From Flavobacterium sp. DG2-3 (GTDB lineage Bacteria > Bacteroidota > Bacteroidia > Flavobacteriales > Flavobacteriaceae): DNA of 64,000 nucleotides. Both the position numbers and the translations under genes were made by a program. The DNA lies in NCBI RefSeq assembly GCF_030730925.1, contig NZ_JAVAMB010000022.1, positions 20,118 through 84,117 of the forward strand, written 5' to 3'. Positions 40,530-49,589 of this stretch are shown here, one piece after another; position 1 is the stretch's first letter; every line of letters begins with the position of its first letter. Under the pieces are notes generated by a model that saw only the letters and a list, made by a program, of their open reading frames with translations, was not told the origin of the DNA and did no database searches.

Positions 40530-41240
40530 ATGATTACCATTACAAAACTTTCAAAAGTATTTAGAACTGAGGAATTAGAAACCAGCGCCTTAAGCAAAAT
40601 TTCACTAACTATCAATCAAGGCGATTTTGTTTCTATTATGGGACCATCAGGAAGCGGAAAATCGACTTTATTGAATATTATCGGACTTCTTGATAGTGCT
40701 TCGAACGGAAGTTACAAACTTCTTGGCCAAGAAATGGTTGGTTTGAAAGAGAAACAAAAATCTCAGGCTAGAAAAGAAAACATCGGATTCATCTTCCAGA
40801 ATTTCAATTTAATTGATGAATTATCTGTTTTTGATAATATCGAACTGCCTTTGATTTATAATAATGTTCCTTCTGCCGAAAGAAAATCTCGTGTAAACGA
40901 AATGGCTAAAATTTTAGGAATCGCACATCGATTGAAACATTTTCCGCAGCAGCTTTCGGGTGGACAGCAGCAGCGTGTGGCCGTAGCAAGAGCTTTAATC
41001 AATAATCCGAAAATTATTTTGGCCGATGAGCCAACAGGAAATCTGGACAGCAAAAATGGTAATGAAGTAATGGAATTACTAACCGATCTTCATGCCAGCG
41101 GATCGACGATCCTAATGGTAACGCACTCCGATTATGATGCGTCTTTTTCTCAAAAAACCATTTTTATGAAAGACGGTGCTATTCTGTCTGAAAAAGTAAA
41201 TCATAAAAATGTAGATGTTTTGGTAAATTCTAAGTACTAA
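40530..41240 (+). CDS. MacB/LolD-type ABC transporter ATPase
   Basis: 236 residues. Walker A GPSGSGKST (~38-46), Q-loop FIFQNFNL, signature LSGGQQQRVAVARAL, Walker B IILADEPTGNLDS and the H-loop TH. The LADEPTGNLD form marks the MacB/LolD/FtsE class, which drives mechanotransmission rather than classic translocation. It precedes the FtsX-like permease by 4 bp and is the first gene of the unit facing the NtrB/NtrC pair. Confidence 0.93.
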   Translation: MITITKLSKVFRTEELETSALSKISLTINQGDFVSIMGPSGSGKSTLLNIIGLLDSASNGSYKLLGQEMVGLKEKQKSQARKENIGFIFQNFNLIDELSVFDNIELPLIYNNVPSAERKSRVNEMAKILGIAHRLKHFPQQLSGGQQQRVAVARALINNPKIILADEPTGNLDSKNGNEVMELLTDLHASGSTILMVTHSDYDASFSQKTIFMKDGAILSEKVNHKNVDVLVNSKY

Positions 41241-41244
41241 AATC

Positions 41245-43656
41245 ATGTTTAAAAACTGGACAAACATATTTATTTATCACATAAAGAATAACAAATTCTT
41301 TACCGTGCTAAACATATTAGGCTTAAGTATCGGAATTGCAGGTTTAATTTTTGCGATTCTATACTGGAACGACGAACATTCTTATGACAAATGGAATCCT
41401 GAGAAAGATAAAGTTTTTATTGTAATGAATGATTTTGGAGGAGGAAATATCTGGACAACAAACTCTCCTATTACGGGTCCGACGCTAAATGCGTCTACTT
41501 CTTATTTGGACAAATATTGCTATTTCAGAACCAATTATACAACAGAAACTATTCAGTATAACGGAAAAATTGAATTAATTGACAAAATCTTTTCAGCCCA
41601 ACGCAGCTTCTTTTCTTTTTTTCCGTTTGAATTTATTAAAGGAAATGCTAAAACAGCTTTTCATGATCGAAACAGCATGGTACTTTCAGAAGAGACCGCT
41701 GCTAAGATTTTTAAGAATGAAAATCCGATGGGCAAACAAGTAAAATATGCTGATCAGATTTTTGTGGTTCGCGGAGTATATAAAATACCAGATAGATCGT
41801 CTGTAAAACCAGCTCTTGTTACTCCCGTAATTGAAGATGAATTAGAAAAGGATAAAGATAATTGGGGCTTTAGCTACGGATTAATGTTTAAGCTTAAAAA
41901 ACAGAACGATACTACTGCCGTAATCAAAAATCTAGATCATATTTTTCTTGAAAAAAATTATAAAGTACAGGCTAAAGAAGTTGGACTTCCGCTGGATGAA
42001 TTCATCAAACAATATGGCGACCCAATAAAAGCGAGACTTTTGCCACTAACAAAGTCAAGACTTTATCAAGGAAATTATGCTTTTCCAGAAAAAAATGCCA
42101 ATTTACAGTTCTTAAAAATAATAATGGGATTATCAATCCTGATCTTACTATTGTCAATTGTCAACTATATTAATATGGCAACGGCAAATGCAGTAAAAAG
42201 AGCAAAAGAAGTGGGCGTGCGTAAAATAGTGGGCGCTTCAAAAAACCAGATTATTGCACAATTTGTTTTTGAAACTACTCTGATGACTTTATTTGCTGTA
42301 TTGTTAGCCTTAGTTATCGTCGAGCTTTCACTGCCGTTTTATAATGCATTTTTAAACAAAGATCTTACACTTATTGGAACTCAGTTTTACCTGCAGCTCA
42401 TTTTAATTTTCTTCTTTGTAATTGTCGTTTCAGGAGTTTTTCCAGCGGTATATATTTCCAATTTCGAAACGCTTAAAGTATTGAAAGGCAATTTCTCGCG
42501 AAGCAAAAGCGGGGTTTGGCTTAGAAACGGAATGCTAGTTTTACAATTCTCGATTGCCACGCTTTTTATAATAGGGTCGTTTATTGTTCACAAACAGGTA
42601 AATTACATGATTGACAAAGATTTAGGTTTCAATGGTTCACAAGTTATGGATATCGTTTTCAGGCCTATAAAAGGAAAAAATCAGTATGACAGATATAAAA
42701 CCATCAAACAGGAACTTTCAAAAATCAAAGGTGTTGAAGCGGTTTCGGCGGGATTATTTTCTATCGGAAGCAATGAAAACTCTTGGCAAGGACTTCATTA
42801 CAAATCAAATAAAGAAATCATTACGCAACAAATGGGAGTTGATTTTGGCGAACTCGATCTATTGGGAATCAAAATATTGAAAGGAAGAGATTTAAACCCT
42901 AAACTGGCAACAGACACTATTTCGAGCGCTTTATTGAATGAGACTGCTGCGAAAACGCTTATGGAAAAAGATCCTGTAAATAAGGAAATCACTTTTGGCG
43001 GTCAGAAATATAAAGTGGTGGGAATAGTCAAAAATTTCCATTATATCGGAATCGAATATAATGTGGCACCAATGATTTTCTTTCACATTAAATCGGTATC
43101 ATGGATGGAAAATTACATGCGATTTATTTCTGTCAAAATATCACCAGAAAACATGCCCGAAACTATTGCGGCAATTGACAAATTCTGGAAAGCCAAAGTC
43201 GATCAGGAATATCCGTTTGAGTTTGATTTTGTAAATAAAAACTTTGCTCGCACTTATAAAAAATACGAAGATCAAAGAAACTTATTTGCTTTACTGAATG
43301 TTGTCGTCATCTTAATTGCCGTTTTCGGATTGTTTGCTCTCGCTTCTTATTCTATGGAAAGAAGATTACGCGAAATTGCCATCAGAAAAACGCTTGGAGC
43401 AGAAACAAATACTTTACTGAAAGAATTGTCTAAACAGTACGTAGTTTTTTGCATAATTGGTTTCTTAATCGGAATTATTCCTGCTTATTTATTGATGCAA
43501 AGATGGCTTGAAAACTTTGCTTCTCGAATTGATATTCCGCTCCTGCCCTTTTTAGTTGCTTTTGTGTCATTGTTATTTCTAACGCTGACCATTGTTTTAG
43601 CAAAGGCTTACCAAGTAACCAAAGTAGATGTTTTAAAATATTTAAAATACGAATAA
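41245..43656 (+). CDS. Double-domain FtsX/MacB-like ABC permease
   Basis: 803 residues, in effect two MacB-type units: TM1 near 20-40, a periplasmic MacB_PCD domain (~45-275), an FtsX domain (~285-420), a second TM near 430, a second periplasmic domain (~450-665) and a final FtsX domain (~680-800) with ASYSMERRLREIAIRKTLGAE, the repeated motif also seen in the first half (AVKRAKEVGVRKIVGAS). Such permeases with the ATPase upstream are widespread in Bacteroidota and are thought to export peptides or lipoprotein-like cargo. Cargo unknown. Confidence 0.9.
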   Translation: MFKNWTNIFIYHIKNNKFFTVLNILGLSIGIAGLIFAILYWNDEHSYDKWNPEKDKVFIVMNDFGGGNIWTTNSPITGPTLNASTSYLDKYCYFRTNYTTETIQYNGKIELIDKIFSAQRSFFSFFPFEFIKGNAKTAFHDRNSMVLSEETAAKIFKNENPMGKQVKYADQIFVVRGVYKIPDRSSVKPALVTPVIEDELEKDKDNWGFSYGLMFKLKKQNDTTAVIKNLDHIFLEKNYKVQAKEVGLPLDEFIKQYGDPIKARLLPLTKSRLYQGNYAFPEKNANLQFLKIIMGLSILILLLSIVNYINMATANAVKRAKEVGVRKIVGASKNQIIAQFVFETTLMTLFAVLLALVIVELSLPFYNAFLNKDLTLIGTQFYLQLILIFFFVIVVSGVFPAVYISNFETLKVLKGNFSRSKSGVWLRNGMLVLQFSIATLFIIGSFIVHKQVNYMIDKDLGFNGSQVMDIVFRPIKGKNQYDRYKTIKQELSKIKGVEAVSAGLFSIGSNENSWQGLHYKSNKEIITQQMGVDFGELDLLGIKILKGRDLNPKLATDTISSALLNETAAKTLMEKDPVNKEITFGGQKYKVVGIVKNFHYIGIEYNVAPMIFFHIKSVSWMENYMRFISVKISPENMPETIAAIDKFWKAKVDQEYPFEFDFVNKNFARTYKKYEDQRNLFALLNVVVILIAVFGLFALASYSMERRLREIAIRKTLGAETNTLLKELSKQYVVFCIIGFLIGIIPAYLLMQRWLENFASRIDIPLLPFLVAFVSLLFLTLTIVLAKAYQVTKVDVLKYLKYE

Positions 43657-43674
43657 TTAGTTTTGAGTTTTTGC

Positions 43675-43716
43675 AAAAAGCTGTGCAAGTCTGAACCCTT
43701 GCACAGCTTTTTTTTA
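43675..43716. terminator. Terminator of the ABC operon
   Basis: Arms AAAAAGCTGTGCAAG (43675-43689) and CTTGCACAGCTTTTT (43698-43712) pair perfectly around an 8-base loop, followed by T. The left arm has an A run too, so it serves the convergent DUF417 gene ending at 43723 as well. Confidence 0.9.
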
Positions 43717-43722
43717 TTTTAA

Positions 43723-44334
43723 TTAAGCATAAAATCTTTTCAAAATTTCTTTTGCATTGTCTGAAGCTACAATCAATCCGCCGCTCATCATGATTATGTC
43801 TTTGAGAACCAAACGCCCGCCAACAGAAAGATAAGGAAAACCAAATTGCGGTGTTGGGAAATCTCCGCCCAGATTTGGAACGTAAACTTCTGGTGTTGTA
43901 ATTAAAAATGATAAGGTTACTAATGCCATTATGAATGTTAGAATTCCGCCTAAAAAACCTGCTTTCGGAAACCAAATTCCTAAAAGAACCAATAATCCTA
44001 TTGTTACAATTGCAGTTCCTAAAGCATAAGAAAAAATATAAGTCCCGTTGGCTTCGTGCCATTTGATGTTTTTCTCTACCGTTTTGCCTTCTAGATTTTT
44101 GTAAAGTGTATATGCTTTTACTGTTTTTCCGTCTTCGTTAACGACTTTCGTATTAGCATCTTTATAAAAGAAACTCATAAACGGACTATTCGCGACAAGC
44201 GGAACAATCCCGTCTGCTTCATATTTGAAGGCTTTTAGTCCGCCAATCCATGCCATTACAACGAATATGGCAATTCTTAAAAAGTGAATAAAATTGTTTT
44301 GTCCACCAGCTATAAATCTTATAAATTTTTCCAT
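43723..44334 (-). CDS. DUF417/YkgB-family inner-membrane protein
   Basis: 203 residues with four membrane helices: the first near 18-38 (IAIFVVMAWIGGLKAF), two in the middle (FSYALGTAIVTIGLLVLLGIW, GILTFIMALVTLSFLIT) and a last after the TTPEVYVPNLGG motif (RLVLKDIIMMSGGLIVAS). This fits the DUF417 family, which includes RclC of the reactive-chlorine response. It is 79 bp downstream of an AraC-type regulator on the same strand, as RclC is linked to RclR, suggesting an oxidative or chlorine stress role; that is inference. Confidence 0.8.
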   Translation of the reverse strand: MEKFIRFIAGGQNNFIHFLRIAIFVVMAWIGGLKAFKYEADGIVPLVANSPFMSFFYKDANTKVVNEDGKTVKAYTLYKNLEGKTVEKNIKWHEANGTYIFSYALGTAIVTIGLLVLLGIWFPKAGFLGGILTFIMALVTLSFLITTPEVYVPNLGGDFPTPQFGFPYLSVGGRLVLKDIIMMSGGLIVASDNAKEILKRFYA

Positions 44335-44413
44335 TTTGATTATGTTTTAAATACATACCAAAATTACTTTAACACTGTCTGGATAAAAATGGACTTAAAG
44401 GAGTTTTCATGGA

Positions 44414-45226
44414 CTATTTTGCCACGATAGAAATACCGACTTCTTTTCTGAATTCTTTTGGCGAAATGCCAACGCTTTTCTTGAAATATCTGCTGAAATA
44501 GAATTCGTCTTCATAATTAAGATCATCTGCGATTTCTTTTATGGTCTTAGTGGTCAAATGCAGCTGTTTCTTGGCTTCCAAAACAATCCGATCTTGAATA
44601 AGCTGTGAAGGCGATTTTCCGAAATGTTTTTTGATTCTTTTGCTGAAAGTGTTCACGCTTAAATTGTATTTAGAAGCATAAAAAGCAACTTCTTTGGATT
44701 GTAGAAAATGCGTGTCTAACAAATGCTGAAACTTCAGAATATCAGCATTTCCAATAGATTCCTGAACCTGTGGCGACATTTTCAGCTGTTTTTCTTTGCT
44801 GCTTAATGCCAAAACAACTTGCAAATACGATTTCAATATCGAATTGTCATAATCGAGTTCAGAGTCTTCTACTCTTTTCATTCTTTCTATAATGCTGGTG
44901 ATTTCTTCGAAAATAAAATCAGAAACGGTTACAAAAGGTTCGCTATAGATATCGTTGAACAAAATTCCGTTACAGGCAACTTCTTTTTTATGGTATTCGA
45001 TGCAGTAAAAATCTCCATGAAAATTTAAAGAATTAATGAAAGGTGCTGTAGAACTTTTCCATTGCAATAACTGATACGGCGTTAAAAACAAAAGACATTT
45101 TCCTTTGCATTCGTATTCCGTGAGATCAACAGAAAAAACGGCTTCTCCATCAAACATTATAATGTAGTAATAAGGTTCGTTGATTTCCTTTTCAAGAAAA
45201 GAAGATTTTTTCAGTTCGATTTTCAT
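44414..45226 (-). CDS. AraC-family transcriptional regulator
   Basis: 270 residues. The N-terminal ~120 residues are a cupin-like sensing domain without a motif I can assign; the C-terminal ~100 residues are an AraC double helix-turn-helix (SKEVAFYASKYNLSVNTFSKRIKKHF, IKEIADDLNYEDEFYFSRYFKK, GISPKEFR). It lies upstream of the DUF417 gene on the same strand and probably controls it. Effector unknown. Confidence 0.9.
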   Translation of the reverse strand: MKIELKKSSFLEKEINEPYYYIIMFDGEAVFSVDLTEYECKGKCLLFLTPYQLLQWKSSTAPFINSLNFHGDFYCIEYHKKEVACNGILFNDIYSEPFVTVSDFIFEEITSIIERMKRVEDSELDYDNSILKSYLQVVLALSSKEKQLKMSPQVQESIGNADILKFQHLLDTHFLQSKEVAFYASKYNLSVNTFSKRIKKHFGKSPSQLIQDRIVLEAKKQLHLTTKTIKEIADDLNYEDEFYFSRYFKKSVGISPKEFRKEVGISIVAK

Positions 45227-45667
45227 ATTACGAAAATAAAGATTTTATCGTTTGTTTTTTTACCGCAAAGTTCGCGAAGGTTTTTTTAAAGAGCTTTGCT
45301 TGATGAGAAAGAGCGCAAGATGTTTTTTGTTTCTCGCAAAGACGCTGAGGCGCAAAGTTTTTTCTCATAGATTGGATGTAGAGACGTACTGCAGTGCGTC
45401 TAACGTTTGTAATATAGTCGCGCAATCCCGATAGCTATCGGAAGCAAAGTTGCAAAGATTTTCTCCTTTTTTGTCACCCTGAGCGGAGTCGAAGGGCGCA
45501 AAGTTTGTTTCACGCAGATTAAAAAAGATTTATGCAGATCTACAAAGATTTTTTTAGATTTTTTAGATTTAAAATAATCTGCTCTAATCTGTAAAATCTG
45601 CGTGAAACCAATTTTATAGAATTTCAATTTTCAAATTATCTAATTGACCAATTCTCTAATTGACTAA
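45227..45667. other. 441-bp intergenic region built from dispersed repeats
   Basis: No gene. In order: a degraded family 2 element (45262-45359), the inverted pair AGACGTACTGCAGTGCGTCT (~45383-45402), the CCCGATAGCTATCGG palindrome (45427-45442), CCCTGAGCGGAGTCGAAGGG (45477-45496), a family 3 element with GTTTCACGCAGATT / AATCTGCGTGAAAC ends (45507-45608) and an AATTATCTAATTGACC low-complexity tract. Short frames here have no protein character. Confidence 0.65.
45507..45608. repeat. Family 3 element with complete inverted ends
   Basis: 102 bp bounded by perfect 14-bp inverted repeats GTTTCACGCAGATT (45507-45520) and AATCTGCGTGAAAC (45595-45608), with an AT-rich interior of GATT repeats. Partial relatives: 30160-30275, 34225-34270 and a looser one near 53029-53085. 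Confidence 0.75.
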
Positions 45668-47101
45668 TTATTCCTTCTTAGTAAACCCCTTTCTAGTCAT
45701 TTCTCCCCAACCTTTGGTTCCCATAATTTTTTCTTTGTAGCCAATTATAGCCGCGTAAACCGTAAGCGGATGGAAATAGAAAGGTTCTATAAAAGCCGCC
45801 ATTAAAAGTTTGAAAAAGTCAGCTTGTTTGGGGTATTTGTGGTACGTTTTTTCTTCGCTGTAAAGCGCAATAACCGAAAAGAAAACCGCAAAGGAATACA
45901 CAAAAAACAACAGTAAAAAGAAAAAATGCCAGTTCAGCAATCCGAAAACGATAAAAACGACCGTTATGAGAAGGCCAATAAATTCGATTCCAGGTGCTAG
46001 AAACTCGAACAAGGTCCAATACGGCACACTCAACATTCCTAACAATTTGTATTTCGGATTCAGGAACATTCTGCGATGAATGCTTAAGGTTTCTATGGTT
46101 CCTCGCATCCAGCGGGAGCGCTGTTTTTTGAATATCTTGAAATCTTCTGGTGCTTCTGTCCAACAAAGCGGATCTGGAATATAACTTACCGAATAAGGCA
46201 GTTTGTTGTCCAGCATATAACGGCGCATTCTCACAATGAGTTCCATATCTTCGCCAACGGTTTTAGTGCTGTAACCACCAGAAAGTATAGCTATTTCTTT
46301 ATCAAAAGCACCAAAAGCACCACTTATAAGTAATAATCCGTCCAATTTTCCCCAAGCCATTCTTCCTAAAAGAAAAGCTCTCAGATATTCTAAAACCTGA
46401 ATTCTCGACAGCATTACATCTGGAACATTCACTTCAACCAAACGACCATTTTTTATTACACATTGATTGGCAATTCGAACCACTCCGCCAGTTGCGATAA
46501 TGCGGTTTCCGTAGGATTCTAAAAATGGTTTTGCCAGTTTTAAAAGCGAATCTTTATCCAAAATACAATCAACATCAATGCAAACCACATACGGATTTTG
46601 AGCAATATTAAGTCCAACGTTTAGCGCATCGGCTTTACCTCCATTTTCTTTGTCAACAACAATCAGTTTTTTGAATGCAGCGTTTTTTGAAGTGTAAATT
46701 CCTCTAATCTTTTTGGTTTCAATTTTTGGATGAAAATCCAAATCGGTTAAAACAAGATCGTATGTTTTGGTCAGGATTTCCATCGAATTGTCTTTGCTTC
46801 CATCATTTACCACAATTACCTGATAGTTATTGTAATTCAGCGAAAGCAGCGATTTTACATTTTCTTCGATTGTCAAACCTTCATTGTAAGCAGGCGCAAT
46901 AAGTGACAATTTTGGAGCATATTCGCTCGTTAAAAGCACTTCATAATCAACAAAACTGTTGCGTTTGAGATATCTTCTAAGCTCTTTTGTAGAAAGATAA
47001 GCCAAAATTAAATAAGAAGACATGATTAGTATGGCGTAACCAAGTATTAGGAGTATATATACATCCAAAAACCATGTTATTTCAGGATTAAAAAATGTCA
47101 T
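45668..47101 (-). CDS. Membrane family 2 glycosyltransferase, probable exopolysaccharide synthase
   Basis: 477 residues. A membrane helix at the N-terminus (~12-38), GT-A fold with PAYNEGLTIEENV, VNDGSKDNS, CIDVDCILDKDSLL (DxD), GEDMELIVRMRRY (catalytic Asp) and the processive-synthase motif QRSRW (~325), then three C-terminal helices. This layout is that of BcsA/PgaC/HAS-like processive synthases that polymerise and extrude a sugar chain. It is the last gene of a unit with a HEAT protein, a YaiO-like outer-membrane protein and two signalling genes. Sugar unknown. Confidence 0.88.
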   Translation of the reverse strand: MTFFNPEITWFLDVYILLILGYAILIMSSYLILAYLSTKELRRYLKRNSFVDYEVLLTSEYAPKLSLIAPAYNEGLTIEENVKSLLSLNYNNYQVIVVNDGSKDNSMEILTKTYDLVLTDLDFHPKIETKKIRGIYTSKNAAFKKLIVVDKENGGKADALNVGLNIAQNPYVVCIDVDCILDKDSLLKLAKPFLESYGNRIIATGGVVRIANQCVIKNGRLVEVNVPDVMLSRIQVLEYLRAFLLGRMAWGKLDGLLLISGAFGAFDKEIAILSGGYSTKTVGEDMELIVRMRRYMLDNKLPYSVSYIPDPLCWTEAPEDFKIFKKQRSRWMRGTIETLSIHRRMFLNPKYKLLGMLSVPYWTLFEFLAPGIEFIGLLITVVFIVFGLLNWHFFFLLLFFVYSFAVFFSVIALYSEEKTYHKYPKQADFFKLLMAAFIEPFYFHPLTVYAAIIGYKEKIMGTKGWGEMTRKGFTKKE

Positions 47102-47111
47102 TTTCTTAAAT

Positions 47112-47933
47112 TTAAGCTGTTAAGGTCTGCAAAATGCTCTGCGCTTCGTACTTTATAACTGTATTAGTGGTCTGAGCTGCCAATTGTGCGACATGAGGCA
47201 CTTTCTGCGATAATTTAAGCTCTTTTATAAGCTTTAATCCAAGCGTAATTACAGTGGTATTTTGTGACTCCAATAAATGTTCTATTCCTTCGGTATCGCC
47301 AACATCGTGTTTTTTGAAAGCGCCAATAATATTCAGCTGCATCCAATCGTCAATAGGATCGGAATGTTCTACTAAATATCTGACACTCCGAGTTCCTTCT
47401 AGTTTTATAGCAGCATTTAGTGCAACAATTTTTAATGTCTTTTTTCTGGCTTTAGAACAGGCTATAATTGGAACAAATGCTTCTTTAATATTAAACTCTG
47501 CCAACTCGGTAATTCCTTGGCATTTTACTTCCCATTTCAAGCTTTTAAGTTTTCTAAAGGAAACTTTTATCAAATGAGAATCTTTATAAAACTGTTCTAA
47601 TTTCTGAGCATAAACACCTTCGTAATTTTTATGCAAATTGATTAACGATTCGGTTAAAACTTCTCTAAAAAAAGAAGTATCAAAAAGCACGAGAAAATTT
47701 TTATCTTCTTTGATTTTAGAAAACGAAACATCTTCAAAAATAACAGCCGACATTACTTTGTCAATCATTTCACTGTATTCTTTTCTCAACCGTTCTTTTT
47801 TTATTTTGCTGTTTCTGCTGGCAACAATAATAAGATATAGGATGAATGACGCTGCTACAAACAGATAAATGGAGAAAGTGAGAAAAGGCACTTCCCAACC
47901 ACCGCTTTTGTATAGTTCCCAGATTTCTGTCAT
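47112..47933 (-). CDS. Membrane-anchored HEAT-repeat protein
   Basis: 273 residues. One membrane helix (~17-38, FSIYLFVAASFILYLIIVAS), then a helical region whose C-terminal half is a HEAT/armadillo-like array (ELAEFNIKEAFVPIIACSKARKKTLKIVALNAAIKLEG, DVGDTEGIEHLLESQNTTVITLGLKLI). HEAT repeats bind partner proteins. It stands between the glycosyltransferase (10 bp) and the YaiO-like gene (1 bp) and probably scaffolds the export complex; this is inferred from position only. Confidence 0.8.
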   Translation of the reverse strand: MTEIWELYKSGGWEVPFLTFSIYLFVAASFILYLIIVASRNSKIKKERLRKEYSEMIDKVMSAVIFEDVSFSKIKEDKNFLVLFDTSFFREVLTESLINLHKNYEGVYAQKLEQFYKDSHLIKVSFRKLKSLKWEVKCQGITELAEFNIKEAFVPIIACSKARKKTLKIVALNAAIKLEGTRSVRYLVEHSDPIDDWMQLNIIGAFKKHDVGDTEGIEHLLESQNTTVITLGLKLIKELKLSQKVPHVAQLAAQTTNTVIKYEAQSILQTLTA

Positions 47934-47934
47934 C

Positions 47935-49149
47935 TTAAAAACGTTTCGTTACAATAAACTGTACATTAAATCTATTTCTGTATTCCCCAGGTATATATTC
48001 TTCGTATTCATAAAGAAAAATTGGGCGCACAAAAAATGAATCACCAAAACGGTGCTGGTATTGAATTCCTGCTCGATAGGCTTTTAAAGGTTGTGTAAAG
48101 CTATTGTACAGATACAGATAAGGAACGTTTCCGTATTGCAATTCTAGCCTTATAAGGCGTTCTTTTTCTTCGTTTACACGTTGTACGCTTAAAACATGAG
48201 AAAACAATTCGTTTGAAATATCGTAATACGGTCTGTAGGCAAAACTATAAATGCCGGCGTTGTAGGCAACTTGACCGGTAAGCAAGGTAATATCGCCAGT
48301 TTCAAAATGCATGAATCTTCCTCCAAGCGAAAAATCGAACTTTTTCTGCGGAGCAAAATAGTATTCTAAACCTGCTTTGGCTACAGGAAAAATGGTTTCT
48401 CCTGTTGAAACTCCCGCATTGGCATACAGATAGCTTTTGTTTGAAAAGGTCTGATAAAAATCGGTTTCGAATAACATTTGGGTTTCGTTACTGATATTTC
48501 CAATATTTGCCCTTCCGACAATTGCCGATTTGCTGAATTTATGCGAATACTCCACATAACCATAATGAAACGGAGATTGTCCAGGATCTGAGGTCGAAAT
48601 ATTGAGGTAAGAAGCTGAAACAGCATTTTTTGCCTTACGCCCAATAAGCGTGCGGATTCCTCTGAAAGCCTGTGTGCTATTATCGATATAAGCTGATTTT
48701 TCTATTAAATCTAACGCTTCCTGATCTCGGTTTAGTTTTTCCAGACAAGTCGCTTTAATCCTTAAAACATCAACCGATTTTGGATCAATAGCAAGATATT
48801 TGTCGCAGTAATTGATACATTTATCATAATCTTCTGTCCAAAAATAAATGTTTACAAGTGCTTGTAAAGCTTCTGGATTCGGATTGTTGCGATCTGCCAT
48901 TGGCGACAGTATTTTTATAGCTGTTTTATAATCTTTTTTCCAGCTGTAAATGCGTCCGGCATACGTTTGTATATCTTCATTTTCTGGATATTTGGCACGC
49001 AGAGGTTCGATAAGCGACAAGGCTTTATCGTAATTTCCTTTTTCAACTTCGCGTTTTACGTTTGCCAAAGTTTCGTCAATATTGATTTCTTGTCCAATAG
49101 CAACGGAAGAAACAAATAGCAGAAAAATAGAATAATAGATAAACTTCAT
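47935..49149 (-). CDS. YaiO-family outer-membrane beta-barrel protein with TPR region
   Basis: 404 residues. Signal peptide ending SVAIGQ (~19). Four or so tetratricopeptide-like repeats (~25-155; NYDKALSLIEPLRAKYPENEDI, DYDKCINYCDKYLAIDPKS) are followed by a ~240-residue barrel of alternating strands (VSASYLNIST..., final FNVQFIVTKRF). TPR plus barrel is the layout of outer-membrane exporters such as PgaA/BcsC, only smaller. It would pass the polymer made by the glycosyltransferase out of the cell. Its start overlaps the stop of the regulator gene by one base. Confidence 0.85.
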   Translation of the reverse strand: MKFIYYSIFLLFVSSVAIGQEINIDETLANVKREVEKGNYDKALSLIEPLRAKYPENEDIQTYAGRIYSWKKDYKTAIKILSPMADRNNPNPEALQALVNIYFWTEDYDKCINYCDKYLAIDPKSVDVLRIKATCLEKLNRDQEALDLIEKSAYIDNSTQAFRGIRTLIGRKAKNAVSASYLNISTSDPGQSPFHYGYVEYSHKFSKSAIVGRANIGNISNETQMLFETDFYQTFSNKSYLYANAGVSTGETIFPVAKAGLEYYFAPQKKFDFSLGGRFMHFETGDITLLTGQVAYNAGIYSFAYRPYYDISNELFSHVLSVQRVNEEKERLIRLELQYGNVPYLYLYNSFTQPLKAYRAGIQYQHRFGDSFFVRPIFLYEYEEYIPGEYRNRFNVQFIVTKRF

Positions 49150-49514
49150 CAGATTCGGGTTTTTAGCAGTTTATTGATTCTTACTAAAAGTACGGCCGGA
49201 CTCACAGGCTTGGCAATGAATTCGTTTGCTCCAATGTCAAAAGAATCCAGCTCGGTCTGCTCAACGCCCGAAGAAGTCAGGATAATGACAGGAATATCAG
49301 ATTTAAGATTCTCTCTGACATGTTGCGTAATTTCCATTCCGCTTACACCTGGCATGTTTATATCGGTTAAGATCAAATCATAGTTTTCTTTTTCGATTGC
49401 TTCAAGAGCTTCTTTTCCGTCAGAAAACTGGTCAACATTAAATCCTTTCGACTCTAAGAAAAAAGATAATGATTTGCGTAGGATATCATTATCTTCGGCT
49501 ACAATAATTCTCAT
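49149..49514 (-). CDS. Single-domain (CheY-like) response regulator
   Basis: 121 residues, receiver domain only. The acidic pair is AEDND, the phospho-acceptor is Asp51 (ILTDINMPG), the switch threonine/serine is in ILTSSG and the lysine in FIAKPVSP. There is no output domain, so it must act by protein contact. It is 75 bp downstream of a hybrid kinase with an HPt domain and directly upstream of the exopolysaccharide genes, fitting a phosphorelay that ends on this protein. Confidence 0.92.
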   Translation of the reverse strand: MRIIVAEDNDILRKSLSFFLESKGFNVDQFSDGKEALEAIEKENYDLILTDINMPGVSGMEITQHVRENLKSDIPVIILTSSGVEQTELDSFDIGANEFIAKPVSPAVLLVRINKLLKTRI

Positions 49515-49589
49515 TTTTTATTTTTTTATCTGGGGACATTTAAAATTATAACGTCATATATTGTAAAGCTATTGCTTATTTCCCTTATA

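Noticed and set aside
43475..44062. Minus-strand frame of 195 codons crossing the end of the permease gene
   Set aside because: It overlaps the DUF417 gene in another frame and the terminator, and its translation is arginine/serine-rich low-quality sequence.
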